A stretch of DNA of 64,000 bases from Phascolomyces articulosus (lineage: Eukaryota; Mucoromycota; Mucoromycetes; Mucorales; Lichtheimiaceae), in NCBI GenBank assembly GCA_025677815.1, contig JAIXMP010000008.1, forward strand, positions 1,524,580 to 1,588,579, in the 5' to 3' direction. Below the pieces are notes generated by a model. The model saw nothing but the letters and a program-made list of their open reading frames with translations. It did no database searches and was not told where the DNA came from. Below, piece after piece: positions 1 to 13,182 of this stretch. The translations under genes were made by a program, and so were the position numbers. Every line of letters starts with the position of its first letter. Positions within the stretch are counted from its first letter, which is position 1.

Positions 1-74
1 TTTTTTTCTGACAGCCTTCCGTTTTCCGAAACTCTCTATCCACGCCCGCTTTTTTATATCACCCAACCCTCCCA

Positions 75-3000
75 ATGCCGTCAACTTTTCATACTTTGGA
101 ACGGGAGCATATGTTCCGAGAACCCTCGGACAATAGCTATGGTGTACCACAACTTCAAGAGGTTGCATTGCCTCATATTGAATCCTTTAATAGCATTACC
201 GATTTTGGCGGCACGGGCGAAGGTCTCCTCAACTATGCCGTTAGAGATATTGGCAAGTTTTCAGCATTCGACACCAACCTTACCGGCTTTGGCGAAGTAT
301 CTGATATCGAATCATTAGGAAACAAGTTGACATATTGGGTCGAAGATCCAAAGATTATTCAACCTATGGTGAGCGAACAGGACACCCGATCGACAAACCG
401 TTTGATCTACCCTACCGAATGTCGTGAACGATTAAAGACCTATAGTGGAAAGTTGCAAGTGAAATTTTGCTGGAAAGTAAATGACGGACCTGTTTCGTCA
501 GAAGTTAAAGATATGGGTTTGGTACCCATTATGGTACGTTCCAATCGTTGTAATCTCCGTGGCATGTACTCCAAGCAACTTATTAAACACCATGAAGAAT
601 CAGAAGAAATGGGTGGTTACTTTATTGTAAACGGTATTGAAAAGCTTGTCCGTTTGCTTATTATGCCCCGACGTAACCACGTTACAGCCATTATGCGTAA
701 CTCTTTCCAAAAACGTGGTCCAACCTATTCACAATATGGTTGTGCTATCCGTTGTGCTCGCCCTGATCAATCAACACAAACCAACACACTTCATTATTTG
801 AACGATGGTAATGCTATGCTTCGTTTCCATTGGCGTAAGCAAGAATATATGGTTCCCGTCATGATGATCCTCAAGGCATTGGTGGATACGTCAGATAAGG
901 AAATTTTCGATGCCTTGTGTCAAGGTGATATCAAAAATACTTTCTTGACCGACCGTGTTGAATTGCTTTTGCGCAGTTTCAAGATTTATTCATTGTATAC
1001 ACGCGATGCATGCTTGAATTATCTTGGTAACAAATTCCGAATTATTTTGGGTTTGGATGAAGATTTGACAGACAAGGAAGTGGGTCAGGCACTTTTGGAT
1101 AAGATCGTTCTTGTTCATTTGAAAAACGGTCGTGATAAGTTTAACCTGTTGATGTATGTATTTATATATATATTGGAGCTTATAATTCTGTATTATATAT
1201 GGTATGGAATTGAGACTAACAATATTTTTTTATCAGTTACATGATTCGCAAGTTGTATTCAGTTGTATCTGGTGAATGCTGTACCGACAATCCTGATTCT
1301 CCTCAACACCAAGAAATTCTTTTGCCTGGTCATTTGTACAATATGATTTTGAAAGAAAAGCTTTACGACTGGCTTGCCGGTATCAAGGCTCAAATTCGTA
1401 CCACAATCCGATTGTCTCCAGAAAAAGTTGATTTCCATGACAGTAAGTTTTATTATTGATTTTATGTTTATATAAAACGTGATATCTTATTATTTTTTGT
1501 TTATAAATTTTAGGAAAATTCGTTATGAATACTATTAGAAAGGTCAATTCAGATATGGGTCAAAAGCTTAACTATTTCCTTGCTACTGGTAATCTTGTCA
1601 GTAAAACTGGTTTGGATTTATCACAGGTAATTATATTAATTTGAATTTTATAAAAAAAAGAGTTGGAAAGGTTTAAAAGTACTGTTTATTAATGGTATAC
1701 CATGGCGTTACGTATTAGATGAGTGGTTATACAATTGTCGCCGAAAAACTTAATTTTTACCGTTACATTTCCCATTTCCGCTGTGTCCATCGTGGTGCTT
1801 TCTTTGCTGAATTGAAAACAACTGCCGTTCGTAAGTTGCTTCCAGAAGCTTGGGGCTTTTTATGTCCTGTCCATACTCCTGATGGTGCTCCATGTGGTTT
1901 GTTGAATCACTTGGCACATAAATGTAAGATTATCAATGAACCTCTTGATGTCGATCATATTCCAGCATTGCTCGGTGCTTTGGGTGTCTCACAAGCTCTT
2001 CTTCACTCCATTGGTCGACCTAATGATGTTGCAATTTTGTTGGATGGTCGTATTGTTGGTTGGTGTACACCCAAGACTGCTGAGAAGGTTGCAAAAAGCT
2101 TGAAATACTGGCGTGTCAGCCGTGAAAAGGATATTCCTTTCGATATTGAAATTGCACATGTTCCTACATCATATGGTGGCGAGTATCCTGGTCTCTACAT
2201 ATTTTCTTCCCCAGCACGTATGATGCGCCCAGTTAAATTCCTTGCCAATGGAAAGGAAGACCGTGTTGGTTCATTTGAACAAGTATATATGGATATTGCA
2301 TGTATGGATGATGAAGTAGTTCCTGGTGTCACAACCCATCAAGAATTCACACCAACCAATATTTTCAGTATTGTTGCCAACATGACTCCTTTCTCTGACT
2401 TTAACCAATCTCCTAGAAACATGTACCAATGTCAGGTAAGACAATGCAATAAAGGTGTTGTGTTTTATGTCCAAATGAATGGATCGGATAAACTAAAAAC
2501 AAAAAAATATTATTTTGTATTATTTGATTTAGATGGGTAAACAAACTATGGGTACACCTTCTACAGTATTTAACCATCGAACAGATAACAAAATGTACCG
2601 TTTACAAACTGGACAAACACCTGTTGTTCGACCTGCATTACACGACACTTATGGTCTCGATGGTTTCCCCAACGGTACTAATGCAATTGTTGCCGTCATT
2701 TCTTACACCGGTTACGATATGGAAGACGCTATGATTCTTAATAAATCCGCTCACGAACGTGGTTTTGGTTACGGTACTGTTTACAAATCCGAAATTGTCG
2801 ACTTGGAATCATTACGTAGTCCTGGTGAAACCATCTCTTATCACTTTGGTCTTGATCGATCTAAGAGTAAACTTTGCAAAGACTACCTTGGTATCGATGG
2901 TTTACCACACATTGGTGCCCACCTTAAAGCAGATGATCCACTTTATGCGTACATCGATGAGGCAACGGGTCGGTGCCTTGTTAAAAAATACAAGGGTCCT

Positions 3001-4110
3001 GAAGATGCCTATGTGGACGAAGTCCGCGTTCTTGGTGATGACCTTGGCAATGCTGAATTACAAAAAGTACATATCAAATTACGTATTACTCGTTCCCCAG
3101 TCATTGGTGACAAGTTCTCCTCCAGACACGGTCAAAAGGGTGTTTGCTCACAAAAATGGCCTGCAGTTGATATGCCTTTTACAGAATCTGGTATGCAACC
3201 TGATGTCATTATCAACCCTCACGCTTTCCCCTCTCGTATGACTATTGGTATGTTTGTCGAAAGTTTGGCAGGCAAGGCCGGTGCATTACACGGTATTTCA
3301 CAAGACAGTACTCCTTTTAAGTAAGTTATTTTCATTTTCATCATTATTAGTTGGAGTAACAAGGCAACATCTTTGACATATATTATTAGGTTCAATGAAC
3401 AAAACACAGCAGCAGACTATTTCGGTGAACAACTATTAGCTGCAGGATACAGTTATCATGGTAACGAACCCATGTATTCTGGTATCACTGGTACAGAAAT
3501 GAAAATGGATATTTACATTGGTGTAAGTATAGCAACTGAAAAGGAGAAACGAGAATGGTAATGGATATTATAAAGCAGTGAAACTGATAAATTCATGGTT
3601 TGAATATAGGTCGTATATTACCAACGTCTTAGACACATGGTTAACGACAAGTTCCAGGTCCGTACAACTGGTCCAGTACATAACTTGACTATGCAACCAG
3701 TCAAGGGTCGTAAGCGTCATGGTGGTATTCGTCTTGGTGAAATGGAACGTGATTCTTTACTTGCTCACGGTACCAGTTTCTTACTTCAAGATCGTTTAAT
3801 GAACTGTTCTGATTATTCACAGGTAAAAAGCCGGTTTATTTTGTTACTGTTTGTTTATAATCGAATAATATTTTATTCTAATGTGTGGGTTATTTTTGTT
3901 TAGGCACATGTTTGTCGATTATGTGGTTCATTGGTGTCACCGATCTGTACAAAAATTGTATCAACACTGGCAAACAAACGTACGTTCGAATGTCGAACAT
4001 GCGGTACTGCAGAGGGTATTGAACTGGTAGCGATCCCTTATGTATTTAGATACCTCACAACCGAATTGATGAGCTTGGGTATCCGACTCACTCTTGGTGT
4101 GAAGCCATAA
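75..4110 (+). CDS. RPA135: RNA polymerase I second-largest subunit RPA135 (RPA2)
   Basis: This is the catalytic beta-like subunit of RNA polymerase I, which transcribes rRNA in the nucleolus. Eight exons keep frame: 75-1153, 1237-1442, 1514-1626, 1719-2435, 2533-3320, 3390-3522, 3610-3822 and 3904-4110, giving 1151 aa. The protein aligns with the family from its N-terminus (TLERE motif) onward. It carries the universal beta-subunit block [13 protein letters not shown] and the [12 protein letters not shown] motif in exon 5. The C-terminal zinc ribbon has cysteines near residues 1087, 1090, 1113 and 1116, with a loop shorter than in budding yeast as I recall it. The ATG at 75 is the first in frame. 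A further upstream exon cannot be excluded because the window begins here. Introns are short (about 70-100 nt). Confidence 0.97.
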
Positions 4111-4324
4111 AATAATATTATTAACAATAATGCATGACACCAATAGTAAAAAAAAACACCCATCCAACATTGATCCCTTTTTCCCTTGTAATTTTTTTTC
4201 TTTTATCCTTTTTTCATCAAATCCAAATTAATATTATAATTAAAACTTTGCAGCATATTTTTCTTTCATATTAAAATTTTTATTTTAGTACTATATACTA
4301 TGCTTATTCTCATACTATCTTCTT

Positions 4325-5033
4325 TCAGACAGTTAACATTTTACCAAAACGAAGGCCAGCAACAGCTAAGCCGGTAACCTTTGCAACTTCTAATCCAAGA
4401 TAGAGACGGCAGCAATTCTTTTGCGAGCAACATGAATTGTCATTTGCTGCAGTTTTTTCATTTATGCATCGCTCTTGCAACTTTGGTAAAAAGAATGCAC
4501 CTTGTGCGACACAAATGATAGCGGGGGCGAGAACTGCAGTTGATAAACAGACATCTACGAAACCATCATGATCAAGAATACGCTTGCGCCATTCGCAGAA
4601 AATATCCAAGCTTACGACACCAATAGCCAACTATTAATACGTAATTGAATATACAATCAGAACGTTTGTTTCAAAATGAAAGATAAGAATTATGTATGAG
4701 GAAAAAAAGTGAATATACAGATCATCATACTTCAATCTTGTTCAGCCATCCAAACCTATGTCTTCCAACATCCAACTTTTGACTTTTATCCAAGCTTTCG
4801 GGTACTTTACATAACAAAGGAGTCTCCAAAAAGCTGAAATTGAATGATGTAGCAAACCAGTACACGTTGGCCATAGTCAAATATAATGTAAGGTGACGAA
4901 GCGATGATTTTTCCCAAACTTGCTTGTGAAGGATGATTTCAATGGCGACAGATGGAACGAGAACCTTAACAACAGACAAGGGGTCTGTAACAAAACGGGT
5001 TATACATGAAGGAGATGGTCCGCAAGAAGACAT
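4325..5033 (-). CDS. Hypothetical small multi-pass membrane protein
   Basis: Two exons (5033-4731 and 4630-4325) join in frame at a GTATGA donor and a TTAATAG acceptor to give 202 aa. I do not recognise the family. Hydrophobic stretches lie near residues 20-37, 50-68, 115-140 and 178-195, so three or four membrane spans are likely. A cysteine cluster (CCSQKNCC) sits between the last two. It is convergent with RPA135, whose stop codon lies 214 bp away. There is no signal or domain that suggests a function. Confidence 0.7.
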
Positions 5034-6034
5034 TATTGAAAGTTTAAATTAATATAATAAAGATGGTGGATTACGTAGAGTGTGATTAAAATGAAGAAGA
5101 AGAGAAAAAAATGAATTTGTCTGTTGCTGCTGGATCAAAAATCATATTCCTCGGAGAATTTTTAATTCAAAAATGTTTGTTTTGAAGTATGCATCATACT
5201 TATTTCATTATGACCCTCATATTTACGCCAATATATAATAAAAGAATCAAAGACTATATATTGTATAAAAAACATAATCCTACTATTGAATAATTGACGC
5301 CGTTATGTTAGATATTGTTCTGTCTTGGGATACATATTATGGTACAGCCTAGTTATAACCGTCAGAATGTCAAATTGTTTCAATTCCAAAATCTATAAGT
5401 AAAACTATATATATTATCTCTAAAATGAGAAATTACCTGACTTTCATATACTTGGATGGGAAAAGATGAAATTATAGCAAGAAAGAGGTAAGTCTCAATA
5501 GAGAAACATAAAATACGTGTGTGGCGTTCTTGTAAAAATTAAATTTCAGATCATTTTGGTGATCTGTCCTAAACTGAAGAAATGTTTTAAAATCCAAAGT
5601 ACCCTGCTAAATCTGGAAAAATTGGCCAACTTTGAGTTGCCATAGAAGGTTTTTTTTATAAAACAAAGTAAAGTCAACAAATAAGTGTGTTTTAAGGGGT
5701 GTTTTGAATTTTTGATTCACCAAATAATGTTTACCAATTATACAACCCTGTATACTACTTTAGATGACATTACATTTGGCTGTCGATCCGTGTGGTATCT
5801 ATTATGTAGAGTAATCAAAATACCTACAGTTAATTTTGAAGCAACACAATGTTTTGTTACCTAAATATTGGAAATATAATATTAAATTGGAACAAATAAA
5901 TAGTTTATTTCATTATGAATACTCCTGTAAGATTTTTTTTATAAGAGGAACAAGAAGGAAAAAGGAAATTACAATATGTGTTATAGATTTAATAGTTTCT
6001 AAGATTATAAAAAAAAATAATTGAAAACAAACTC
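5034..6034. other. Gene-free AT-rich stretch
   Basis: About 1 kb between the small membrane protein and the NDK-tail gene. It is AT-rich with many short stops in every frame. The only longer frame, at 5836-6024 on the plus strand, is lysine/isoleucine-rich low-complexity translation and I do not call it. It should hold the membrane gene's promoter and the 3' end of the NDK-tail transcript. Confidence 0.6.
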
Positions 6035-9000
6035 TTAAGAGGTAAATCGACTGATCATATCCTTGACATGGTTACTAGGCGAGCGAGCACGAGCATCCTT
6101 GATATGATCGTTTTTGCCAGCAGCAGCAGTAGTAGCAGCAGCATCAGCAGAAAGTGTGTTTGATTCAAACTTGTTACGAAGCTGTGCTACTTCAGGTGTC
6201 TTTGGCCGAGAGGCAGCACTACCAGCTGATGTCTTACCATCAACTACAGAAAGAGAGCATTCTGTTGTTTTTTCTTGTTGAATTGTAATTGCTGCTACTT
6301 CTTCATCTTGATCTGCTGAAGACTCACCAAGAACTTTTTCTGTTACATCTTCCATTTCATTTTCTGTTTTGGTTCGTTCGTCGTCATCCACTATGTTGTC
6401 GTTGGTACTACTCTTTTCCTCATCGGTTGTACTATGCACTTCTTTTTCTACACTCTCAACTTCCTCTGGTTCATCAGCTGGTCTTTCACCTTTTTCAAGA
6501 TTCTCTGCTGTGGGAGTAGCTTCCTTTGTTTTCTCGATGCTGGATGTTTTTTTGATGGTAGTTTTTGACGTCACTGAAGATTTCTTTAATGCTGTTGTTG
6601 GTGCTGTCTTTGTTGTTGCTCCAGTTGTGGAACGCTTTACTGTACTAGCAGCAGCAGCAGAAGTCTTTGAAGCGACACGCTTACCAGTCTGGGTGATACC
6701 ATTAGTGGCTGTAGAAGACGTGGTCTATAAAATATAAATACCACTGTTTGTTAGTAATACCATAATATATACTACAAAGGATAAATGTTTTTGAATATGC
6801 AGGTGAATACCTTTTTTGAATCTGTTGTAGTTGGAGCTTTACGAACAAGTCGTTTAGCAGGGGTTGTGCCTGTAGTAGTAAAAGTGGGAGTGCCACTCGC
6901 TCTTGTAGTGGTTCGACCAGTAGTTGAAGTTCTTGCAGTAGCAGTAGCAGTAGCAGTCGTTTTCGTAGCGGGGGTTGTGCGTCTTGTAGCGGGGGTTGCT
7001 GTTGAACCTACAGGAGAAGTACGCTTGACAGGCTCTGTTGCTTTTGCTGTTGTTGTAGTAGTTCCGGTAGTAACCTTTGAAGTAGCAGATTTTCCTTCTT
7101 CTGAATCGTTGCTTCTGGTTCGAGTACGACCGGTAGCTGTTGGAGCAGACAAACGAGAAAAGACAGAAGAACGAGGTTTGGGTGGTGGTTTAGTTTCAGC
7201 TGTTGCTGATTCAGTTTTAGCTGCAGGTTGTTTCTTGGTAAGTGTAGCAGCACGGGGTACCCTAGCTGTAGGAGCCGTTATAGTAGTTCTAGCTTTTGCG
7301 GCTGTCCCTGATGTCAAACTTGTTCGTTTAGCAGCAGAAGTAGCAGCTGTGGTTCGTGTTATTGTTGTTGCACCTTTCTTTTCAACAAGTGATGATCTCT
7401 TTGCAGCTGTCGTTGTTGCTGTTGCTTTAGAGGTGCCGTTTGCTGTTGTGTTTCTACTTTGTGGCGGTCGTGAAGGAGACTTGGGTTTTGCTGCTGGTGT
7501 CGTTTTAGTAGTGGGCTTGGCAACGTTCTTTATAGCAGTACCATTTGCAACAGCCTTTGCCACTTTGCTCAATTTCTTAGGTTCTTCCTTTGATTTCTCT
7601 ATCTTTGATGATTCTTCTTTAGTTACCTCGGCTTTTTGTTCACCAACCTTTTGTTCCGTTTCAGTTGCAGATAATTCTTGTTGAACTTTGATTGCATCTA
7701 TAGCGTCTCTGTCGGTCGATTCACTCCTAGGTTCTTCAGTTATAGTTACTGACACTGGGCTTTCATTTATTGCAACGACATCCCCAGAAGTTACTGGTGC
7801 CTTATCATCTTGCTTTACTCCCACTGATTCGGTTTCAACATCGGTAGCCTCTTTCTTTTGTTCATCAACCTTCTCAGCTTCAATTTTGTTAGTTTTGTCT
7901 GCCACGTTGTTAAACTGATCTTCCTTTTGATCCTTGGTTGTATCAGCAGTACACTGGTCACCGTTATCTCCTTGTTCATCTGCTGTAGTTGCGGTTGCTG
8001 ATGATAGAGTCAACTCCTTTAATTCTTCTGATTGGACATCACCTTTTTCGTTTTCTTTTAACATTTCCTCTTTCAATTCCTCCGCCGTCTCGGTAGTATT
8101 ATCCTGCAGGTCGATTTCGCTCATTACCGTTTCATCAGGCGTTTCCTTGTCATTTTTGGTCAATTCTATTACATCACTACCTTGTTCAACTTCTGTAGCT
8201 TTTTCATCCTCAGGAGATTCTACAGCGAATCCTTCAACAATATTATTATTTTCAACGATATCTTCCTTCTTTGTTTCTTGGGTAACAGCAAGTGTCTCTT
8301 CAACTTCTTCAGCATTAGCTTCTTCGGAAGCAGTGACAGAAGTATCAATTTGTGACACTTCCGAACCCTTCTTGGATTCCACTTCTGCATCATTGTTTTG
8401 TTCAGATACATCGATAGGTGTTTCATCTTTTTGTTGAACAGATGTTGAATCATCATTCTTTTCTTCCTCTGTCTTGTCAGTAACAGAAGAAGACTCTCGA
8501 TCGTTATTACATTCTTCGACGGGAAGCTCTTGCTCGTTTTGTGTTTCCTCTTTATTTTGGATTACTGGTTCTTTTTCTTCTGTCGTATCTGGATGTACTT
8601 CTTCCTTAAGGGGTGCATCACCCTGCCTCTTTTTATCTTCTATGACAGTTTGTTCAGGAATATCCTCAACTACAGGTGACTCGTAGGTTAATGGTTCGAC
8701 CAGCTTCTCTTGTTTCTGTGTAATGGCCTCCGCTGTTTCTACCTTGGCAACAACGACCTTTTCCTCTACCTCTACTACATTATCGTCGACTACAACAGTT
8801 GAATCCTCAATTCTAATTTCGTTCTGCCCGTCCACAGCAACATGTTGTTCGACAAACTGTTCAACTGGTAGCTGGGGTTGTTCGGTTATTTTTTTGATAG
8901 TAGTGGATTGAACGTCTTCTGCAGGCTTTTCAGACTCGTCATCGTTCGATGCTGTTTGCTGTATTTGTTCATCGCTCTTTTCCTCTTGCTTTTGCTGTTG

Positions 9001-10248
9001 TTCGTCAATGGATTCAAACAAAATTTGAATTTCTCGCTCTGCACTTGTTTGACAATCGCTACCATGTGTAGCGTTATTCATGCCATCTGTACCAAAAAGA
9101 GCACGAATACTATTTTTTATTTTTGTACATATAGTAAATTATTAGTCAGGTGATTTGTTTTGAAGTTCTATTATTTTAGGTTAAAATATAGTTAAATTTA
9201 CCTGTTTGGTGTAATATCACGCGCCTTGACAGGATCTGTTGGACCCATTTTTGCGCGCCAATCTTGGATCGCGTCTACTTTTTCCAAAACCATGGCGTGA
9301 ATAGGACCACTAGAATTAAGACAAACTTTTTAATATGGTATTGATTGAGCCTACAATAAATAACAATAAAATATGTATATTGGTTTTGTACCTGCTCATC
9401 CATTCAGTCAATTCATTATAGAATGGTTTTCCTTCATGTTCACGATAAAATAAGCGTGCTTGGTCCAATGAAAGACGGAATTGACGTTCTTGAACAATAG
9501 TGAATTCTGCTTCCTTGATCTTGGAAACAATATCATCTTTTTTGTTGGCAGCAATAGCATCAGGTTTAATAATAGCAAGTGTACGTTGAATTGTTTTTTC
9601 TTCTCCTGCATCAGTTGTTGCTGCTTCAACAGCTGCTGATAATACATCTTCATTAACGTTGGTTTCTTCTTGTTCTTCTTCAATTTGATCTTCTTCATGG
9701 TCTACCAAAGATTCTTTATTACCGGTGATTTTGGGTTCGGCATCTTTAGCAACAGCTTTATTTACAATTTGTTCTTGCTCATCTTGCACGGTTTTAGATT
9801 CTTCTGTTTCTATTTCATCTTTAGGTTCAGCTGCAACGTCAGAAGAAGAGGAAGCTTTCGTTTTATCTACAACAAGTTGCTGTTCCTCAGCATCATTGTC
9901 CAATTCATCAACAACTAGCTTCTCGGAAACAGCTGTAGATTCAGGGTCATTTGTGGTTTCATCAAGCGAAATAGCTGAATCGGTTTGCAGCTTTTCCGGA
10001 ACGTTATTCGCTTAAAAAACATCTTATGAGTGAATATATTCATTTTCATGTTTAAAGTTTTTTTAAAAAATATCCTTACATGTTTGTTGCTTTTGTTCGG
10101 GCATTGGTGACTCGTTAATAGCTGCTTGTTCCTCCTATTCACAAAAATATAGTAAAGAGATGTGAGTGAAAAAAACGCGGTCAATAGACTGATTTGGAGA
10201 ATAGATCATCATCTCGGTTGAAATGTAATGTACCTCTGTCAGGGTCAT
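6035..10248 (-). CDS. Nucleoside diphosphate kinase-domain protein with a giant low-complexity tail
   Basis: Six exons (10248-10234, 10134-10080, 10010-9392, 9309-9202, 9109-6811, 6724-6035) join in frame to give 1261 aa. Residues about 1-165 are acidic. Residues about 166-297 are an NDK fold with the start motif TLAIIKPDA (167-175) and the active-site segment NATHGSD, whose His is near 281. This variant resembles the NME5/TXNDC3 group more than the canonical NDK. About 390 residues follow that are very rich in Glu, Asp, Thr and Val. After them comes a basic Thr/Ala/Pro/Lys region of about 400 residues with many TTxxK and SPxR-like steps, and then a mixed acidic C-terminus ending in LRNKFE and ISRF motifs. 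The family names a phosphotransferase; an active kinase is inferred from the retained His. The tail looks disordered and could bind acidic or basic polymers such as microtubules, but that is speculation. The first exon encodes five residues. Confidence 0.9.
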
Positions 10249-10947
10249 TGTACAAAAACAAAGCTAAGTCAATATGGTATCAATATATAGAAAGGTGTGG
10301 GGAATAAAAGAAAGAAATAAAGAGAAAGAGAGGGAAAGAAATAGAGAGTATGTATGTTGTTCCTTAAGGGAAAAAAGGGAATATAAGAAAGAAAACAGTA
10401 AAAATATATTCGAACACCAAAACCCCTCTTTGGCAAGCTCTTAGCTGACATTGTCAAGATTTCACGTCAGTTTTTTTCCTTGTTGTACAACATCATCGGT
10501 TTACTAATAACTTAGGAATACTATTATACCCATACCCTTCTATTGTTTATGTTAAATGTATAATATCATATATAGATTGAGGCTTTTTATTCTCTTTTTT
10601 TTTTGCAACAAAAGAGGGACATTCCTTAAGATTTGTAATAAGACAGGAGTTCAAATGTTAAAAAGAAGGATGCAAGGGTAAATACATAATTTAATAATGA
10701 ATATAAAGTTATATATGAACGAGAACCCAAAAAGATGCGGATTTGAAAGGAGTTTCTTTTTTATATACTAAAAGTATCATATAACATGTGTGATTCTATA
10801 ATAGTCACCGGCGCTTATTATAGGTAAAAGAGGAGAGAGAGACAAGTTGTCGTGAAAGAATAGAATAATGATTATATAGACAGACAGCGAGAGCGAGAAG
10901 GGAGAGTTATAAAGGGGAATAAAAAAGAGGATTATTATCAACTATTA
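10249..10947. other. Intergenic stretch with purine-rich runs
   Basis: About 700 bp upstream of the NDK-tail gene. It contains GA-rich runs (for example 10310-10345 and 10830-10915) and no convincing coding frame. The nearest long frame, antisense at 10269-10457, is aromatic-rich low complexity and was rejected. Confidence 0.5.
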
Positions 10948-11211
10948 TTATTTTTCATCAGTTTCTTCTCGTTGTACTGGTTTTGTTCGTCGTTCTCGAA
11001 TAACTACTGTGGTATTGCCTTGTTGAGCTTTTATTTTCCTTCGTGCTTCTAATCTTGCTGCTTTGTCATTTTGATCGAAGGCTGGACAAGGAAATAATGT
11101 AGGCGCTGCTACAGTTGCCACTGCTCCTAATGCAACCAAGACAAATAGATTAGACGTGATCCGTTGTCTTTGAAGATGATTAAGTGGTTTAATTTTGGTG
11201 CCATTAAACAT
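10948..11211 (-). CDS. Hypothetical 87-aa single-span membrane protein
   Basis: A single uninterrupted frame encodes 87 aa. One hydrophobic helix (about residues 20-40) is followed by a conserved-looking Pro/Cys motif, LFPCPAFD, then a strongly charged tail rich in Arg, Lys and Glu. The layout resembles small mitochondrial or ER assembly proteins of fungi, but I cannot assign a family. The balanced codon usage compared with the flanking AT-rich DNA supports a real gene. Confidence 0.65.
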   Translation of the reverse strand: MFNGTKIKPLNHLQRQRITSNLFVLVALGAVATVAAPTLFPCPAFDQNDKAARLEARRKIKAQQGNTTVVIRERRTKPVQREETDEK

Positions 11212-11644
11212 GATAGAGAAGGGGGGTTGTATATTTTATGATTGAATTAATAAAGAGTAAAAGAAAAAAAAAGAAAAGAAACTTGACACGGGTTAACAAT
11301 TGGTCTATAATATCATAACCGTGTTTATTTCTATATCTTTATGATAGGATGTATATGGACACCACCAAATCGACGACCAACGGAAGTGTATTTGTGTACC
11401 CACCCTGACCCTAGATTATGACCTCTGCCTGGTGGCTTATGAAAATGGATTTTCGTGCCACAAGTTTTTAATTTTCATTGAACTCAGGTACAAGATTTTA
11501 AGACGAAAGAGATCATTATACCAACAAATTAAAAACTCTGTAAAATAGAACAATAGACAATAAACAATATGGTTTTTTTGTGCAAGCAAAGAAAATGAAA
11601 TAATTGGAGGGGTTTTATTACAACATAAAATAAAATTATGTTTT
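11212..11644. promoter_or_regulatory. Intergenic region between the 87-aa gene and RPL5
   Basis: About 430 bp holding the upstream region of the 87-aa gene and the RPL5 3' flank. A GC-richer block at about 11360-11440 contains ACCCTGACCCTAG, which resembles the HomolE-type box (ACCCTACCCT) seen in some fungal promoters. It lies about 190 bp upstream of the 87-aa start codon. The match is imperfect and function is inferred only. Confidence 0.3.
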
Positions 11645-13182
11645 TTAGTTTTCGGCCAATTCCTTGTGGAAAGCAGCCTTCTTGGCACGAACAGCGTTGT
11701 CGCGTTCGCGCTTGGTAAGACGACGCTTTTGGGGATAAGCCTTGACACCAGCCTTCTTTTGAGCGGGCTTGGCAATGGGGTTTTCACGGATGGCTTCGTG
11801 GGCTTCAGTGTACATATCTTCAACCTTGTCAGAAGTGATACCGGCCTTGAGGAAGGTGGCGAATTGCTTCTTGTAACGTTCTTCATCTTCTTCTTCAAGG
11901 TATTCCATGTATTCAGCAACGTGGACACCATAGATGTAGTTGCGGAGCAATTCATCATCGTTTTCCTTGGTTTCAATATCGAAACCAGGGAAACGATTAC
12001 CAGAGTGTGGGATGAAGAGACCACCATCGGAAGCACCCTTCATGGCACCAAAGACACGGGCACCAGTGGAGGTACGGGCAGTACCAACATCAAGGAAAGC
12101 CTTGAAGGGGCGGGGACCTTCTTCGTTGGCTTCGGTGAGTTGAACAGTACCGTCAGATTCAACAACACCTTCGTACTTGTCAGCAAGACCGAGCTTGGTC
12201 AAGACACGACGAGCCAACAAAAGACCAGTGGCGTAAGCTTTAAAATTATAATAATAAATAATTATTATCAATTACCTTACTCATATATCATATTTGCTCC
12301 AGTTACAATCACTTCTTTTCACATTTTTTTCATCCATTATATCCTCCTCAGATCATCCAAAAACTTACCAGCGGACCAGTTGGTCAAACCACCCTTGACA
12401 CCATAGTTCTTAAGCTCATGGGCGTAGGCAGCGGCAAGAACGTGATCACCTTGAATCTTAGCATAGACGATTTGGCAGACAATGTCCTTGTTGGTGAAAC
12501 GGACAACCATTCTGTACTTGGGTGAGTTGTACTTGTTCTTGGCTTGGACGACCAAGCGCTTACGAGCATAGTAATCAGTCTTGCCCTCTATTAAGTAGAA
12601 AAAAGTTTTTTAGTAATCGATTTTTTGTTTAAAATTGATAAACTTTCTATTCTTCTCTCTGTCGTCTACAATATCCCAATCATAAAATACTATTTTTTGC
12701 TTCAGATAGGAGCGAAAGACAATTTGTATTTTTTGATCAACATGAAATAATTCAGTTGAACTATGCTTTAACAAAATCATCATATGCAAAAAAAAATATT
12801 CGTTTATATCGTTTGGTTGAACCGCGTATTTTTTAAACGTTTGGTATGATTGTAGAGGTCCCAAGAGAAGAAATCGAAAATCGTCATTTTGAACAGGTTG
12901 AAAAATGAATTAATTTTTTTCTTACCTCTTCTTCTGCGGTACTTGACTTGGTAGCGCTTGAAGTAGGCCTTGTTCTTTTGCTGCTTGACGAAAGGCTAAA
13001 ATTATTGAAATGTGCAATTGGCACGTTTTTTTAGTAACTTGTAACTTCATTCATCCAACCAAATATCGATTAATCCATTCATCCATCCATCGCATCCATT
13101 GTTTATGAATAACAATGAATTGATTTATCTATCATTCCTCACTCCCATTCACCCCTAGCGTATTATCATATGTGCATACCAT
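11645..13182 (-). CDS. RPL5: 60S ribosomal protein L5 (uL18)
   Basis: This is the large-subunit ribosomal protein that binds 5S rRNA with RPL11 and is assembled as the 5S RNP. Four exons join in frame: 13182-13180 (only the ATG), 12995-12926, 12587-12369 and 12237-11645, giving 294 aa, close to the usual length of about 297. Signature segments are visible: [13 protein letters not shown] at the N-terminus, [30 protein letters not shown] and [16 protein letters not shown]. The initiator codon alone occupies exon 1, followed by a GTATGC donor and a 184-nt intron, a common arrangement in fungal ribosomal protein genes. GC and codon bias are higher than in neighbours, as expected for a highly expressed gene. 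Confidence 0.96.

Noticed and set aside
2759..3241. 160-residue alternate frame within RPA135
   Set aside because: Out-of-frame shadow of the highly conserved polymerase exon.
6785..8911. Long open frames on the plus strand opposite the NDK-tail gene (for example 299 and 167 residues)
   Set aside because: They are antisense shadows of the repetitive acidic/Thr-rich coding sequence: valine- or serine-rich translation with no domain or start context.
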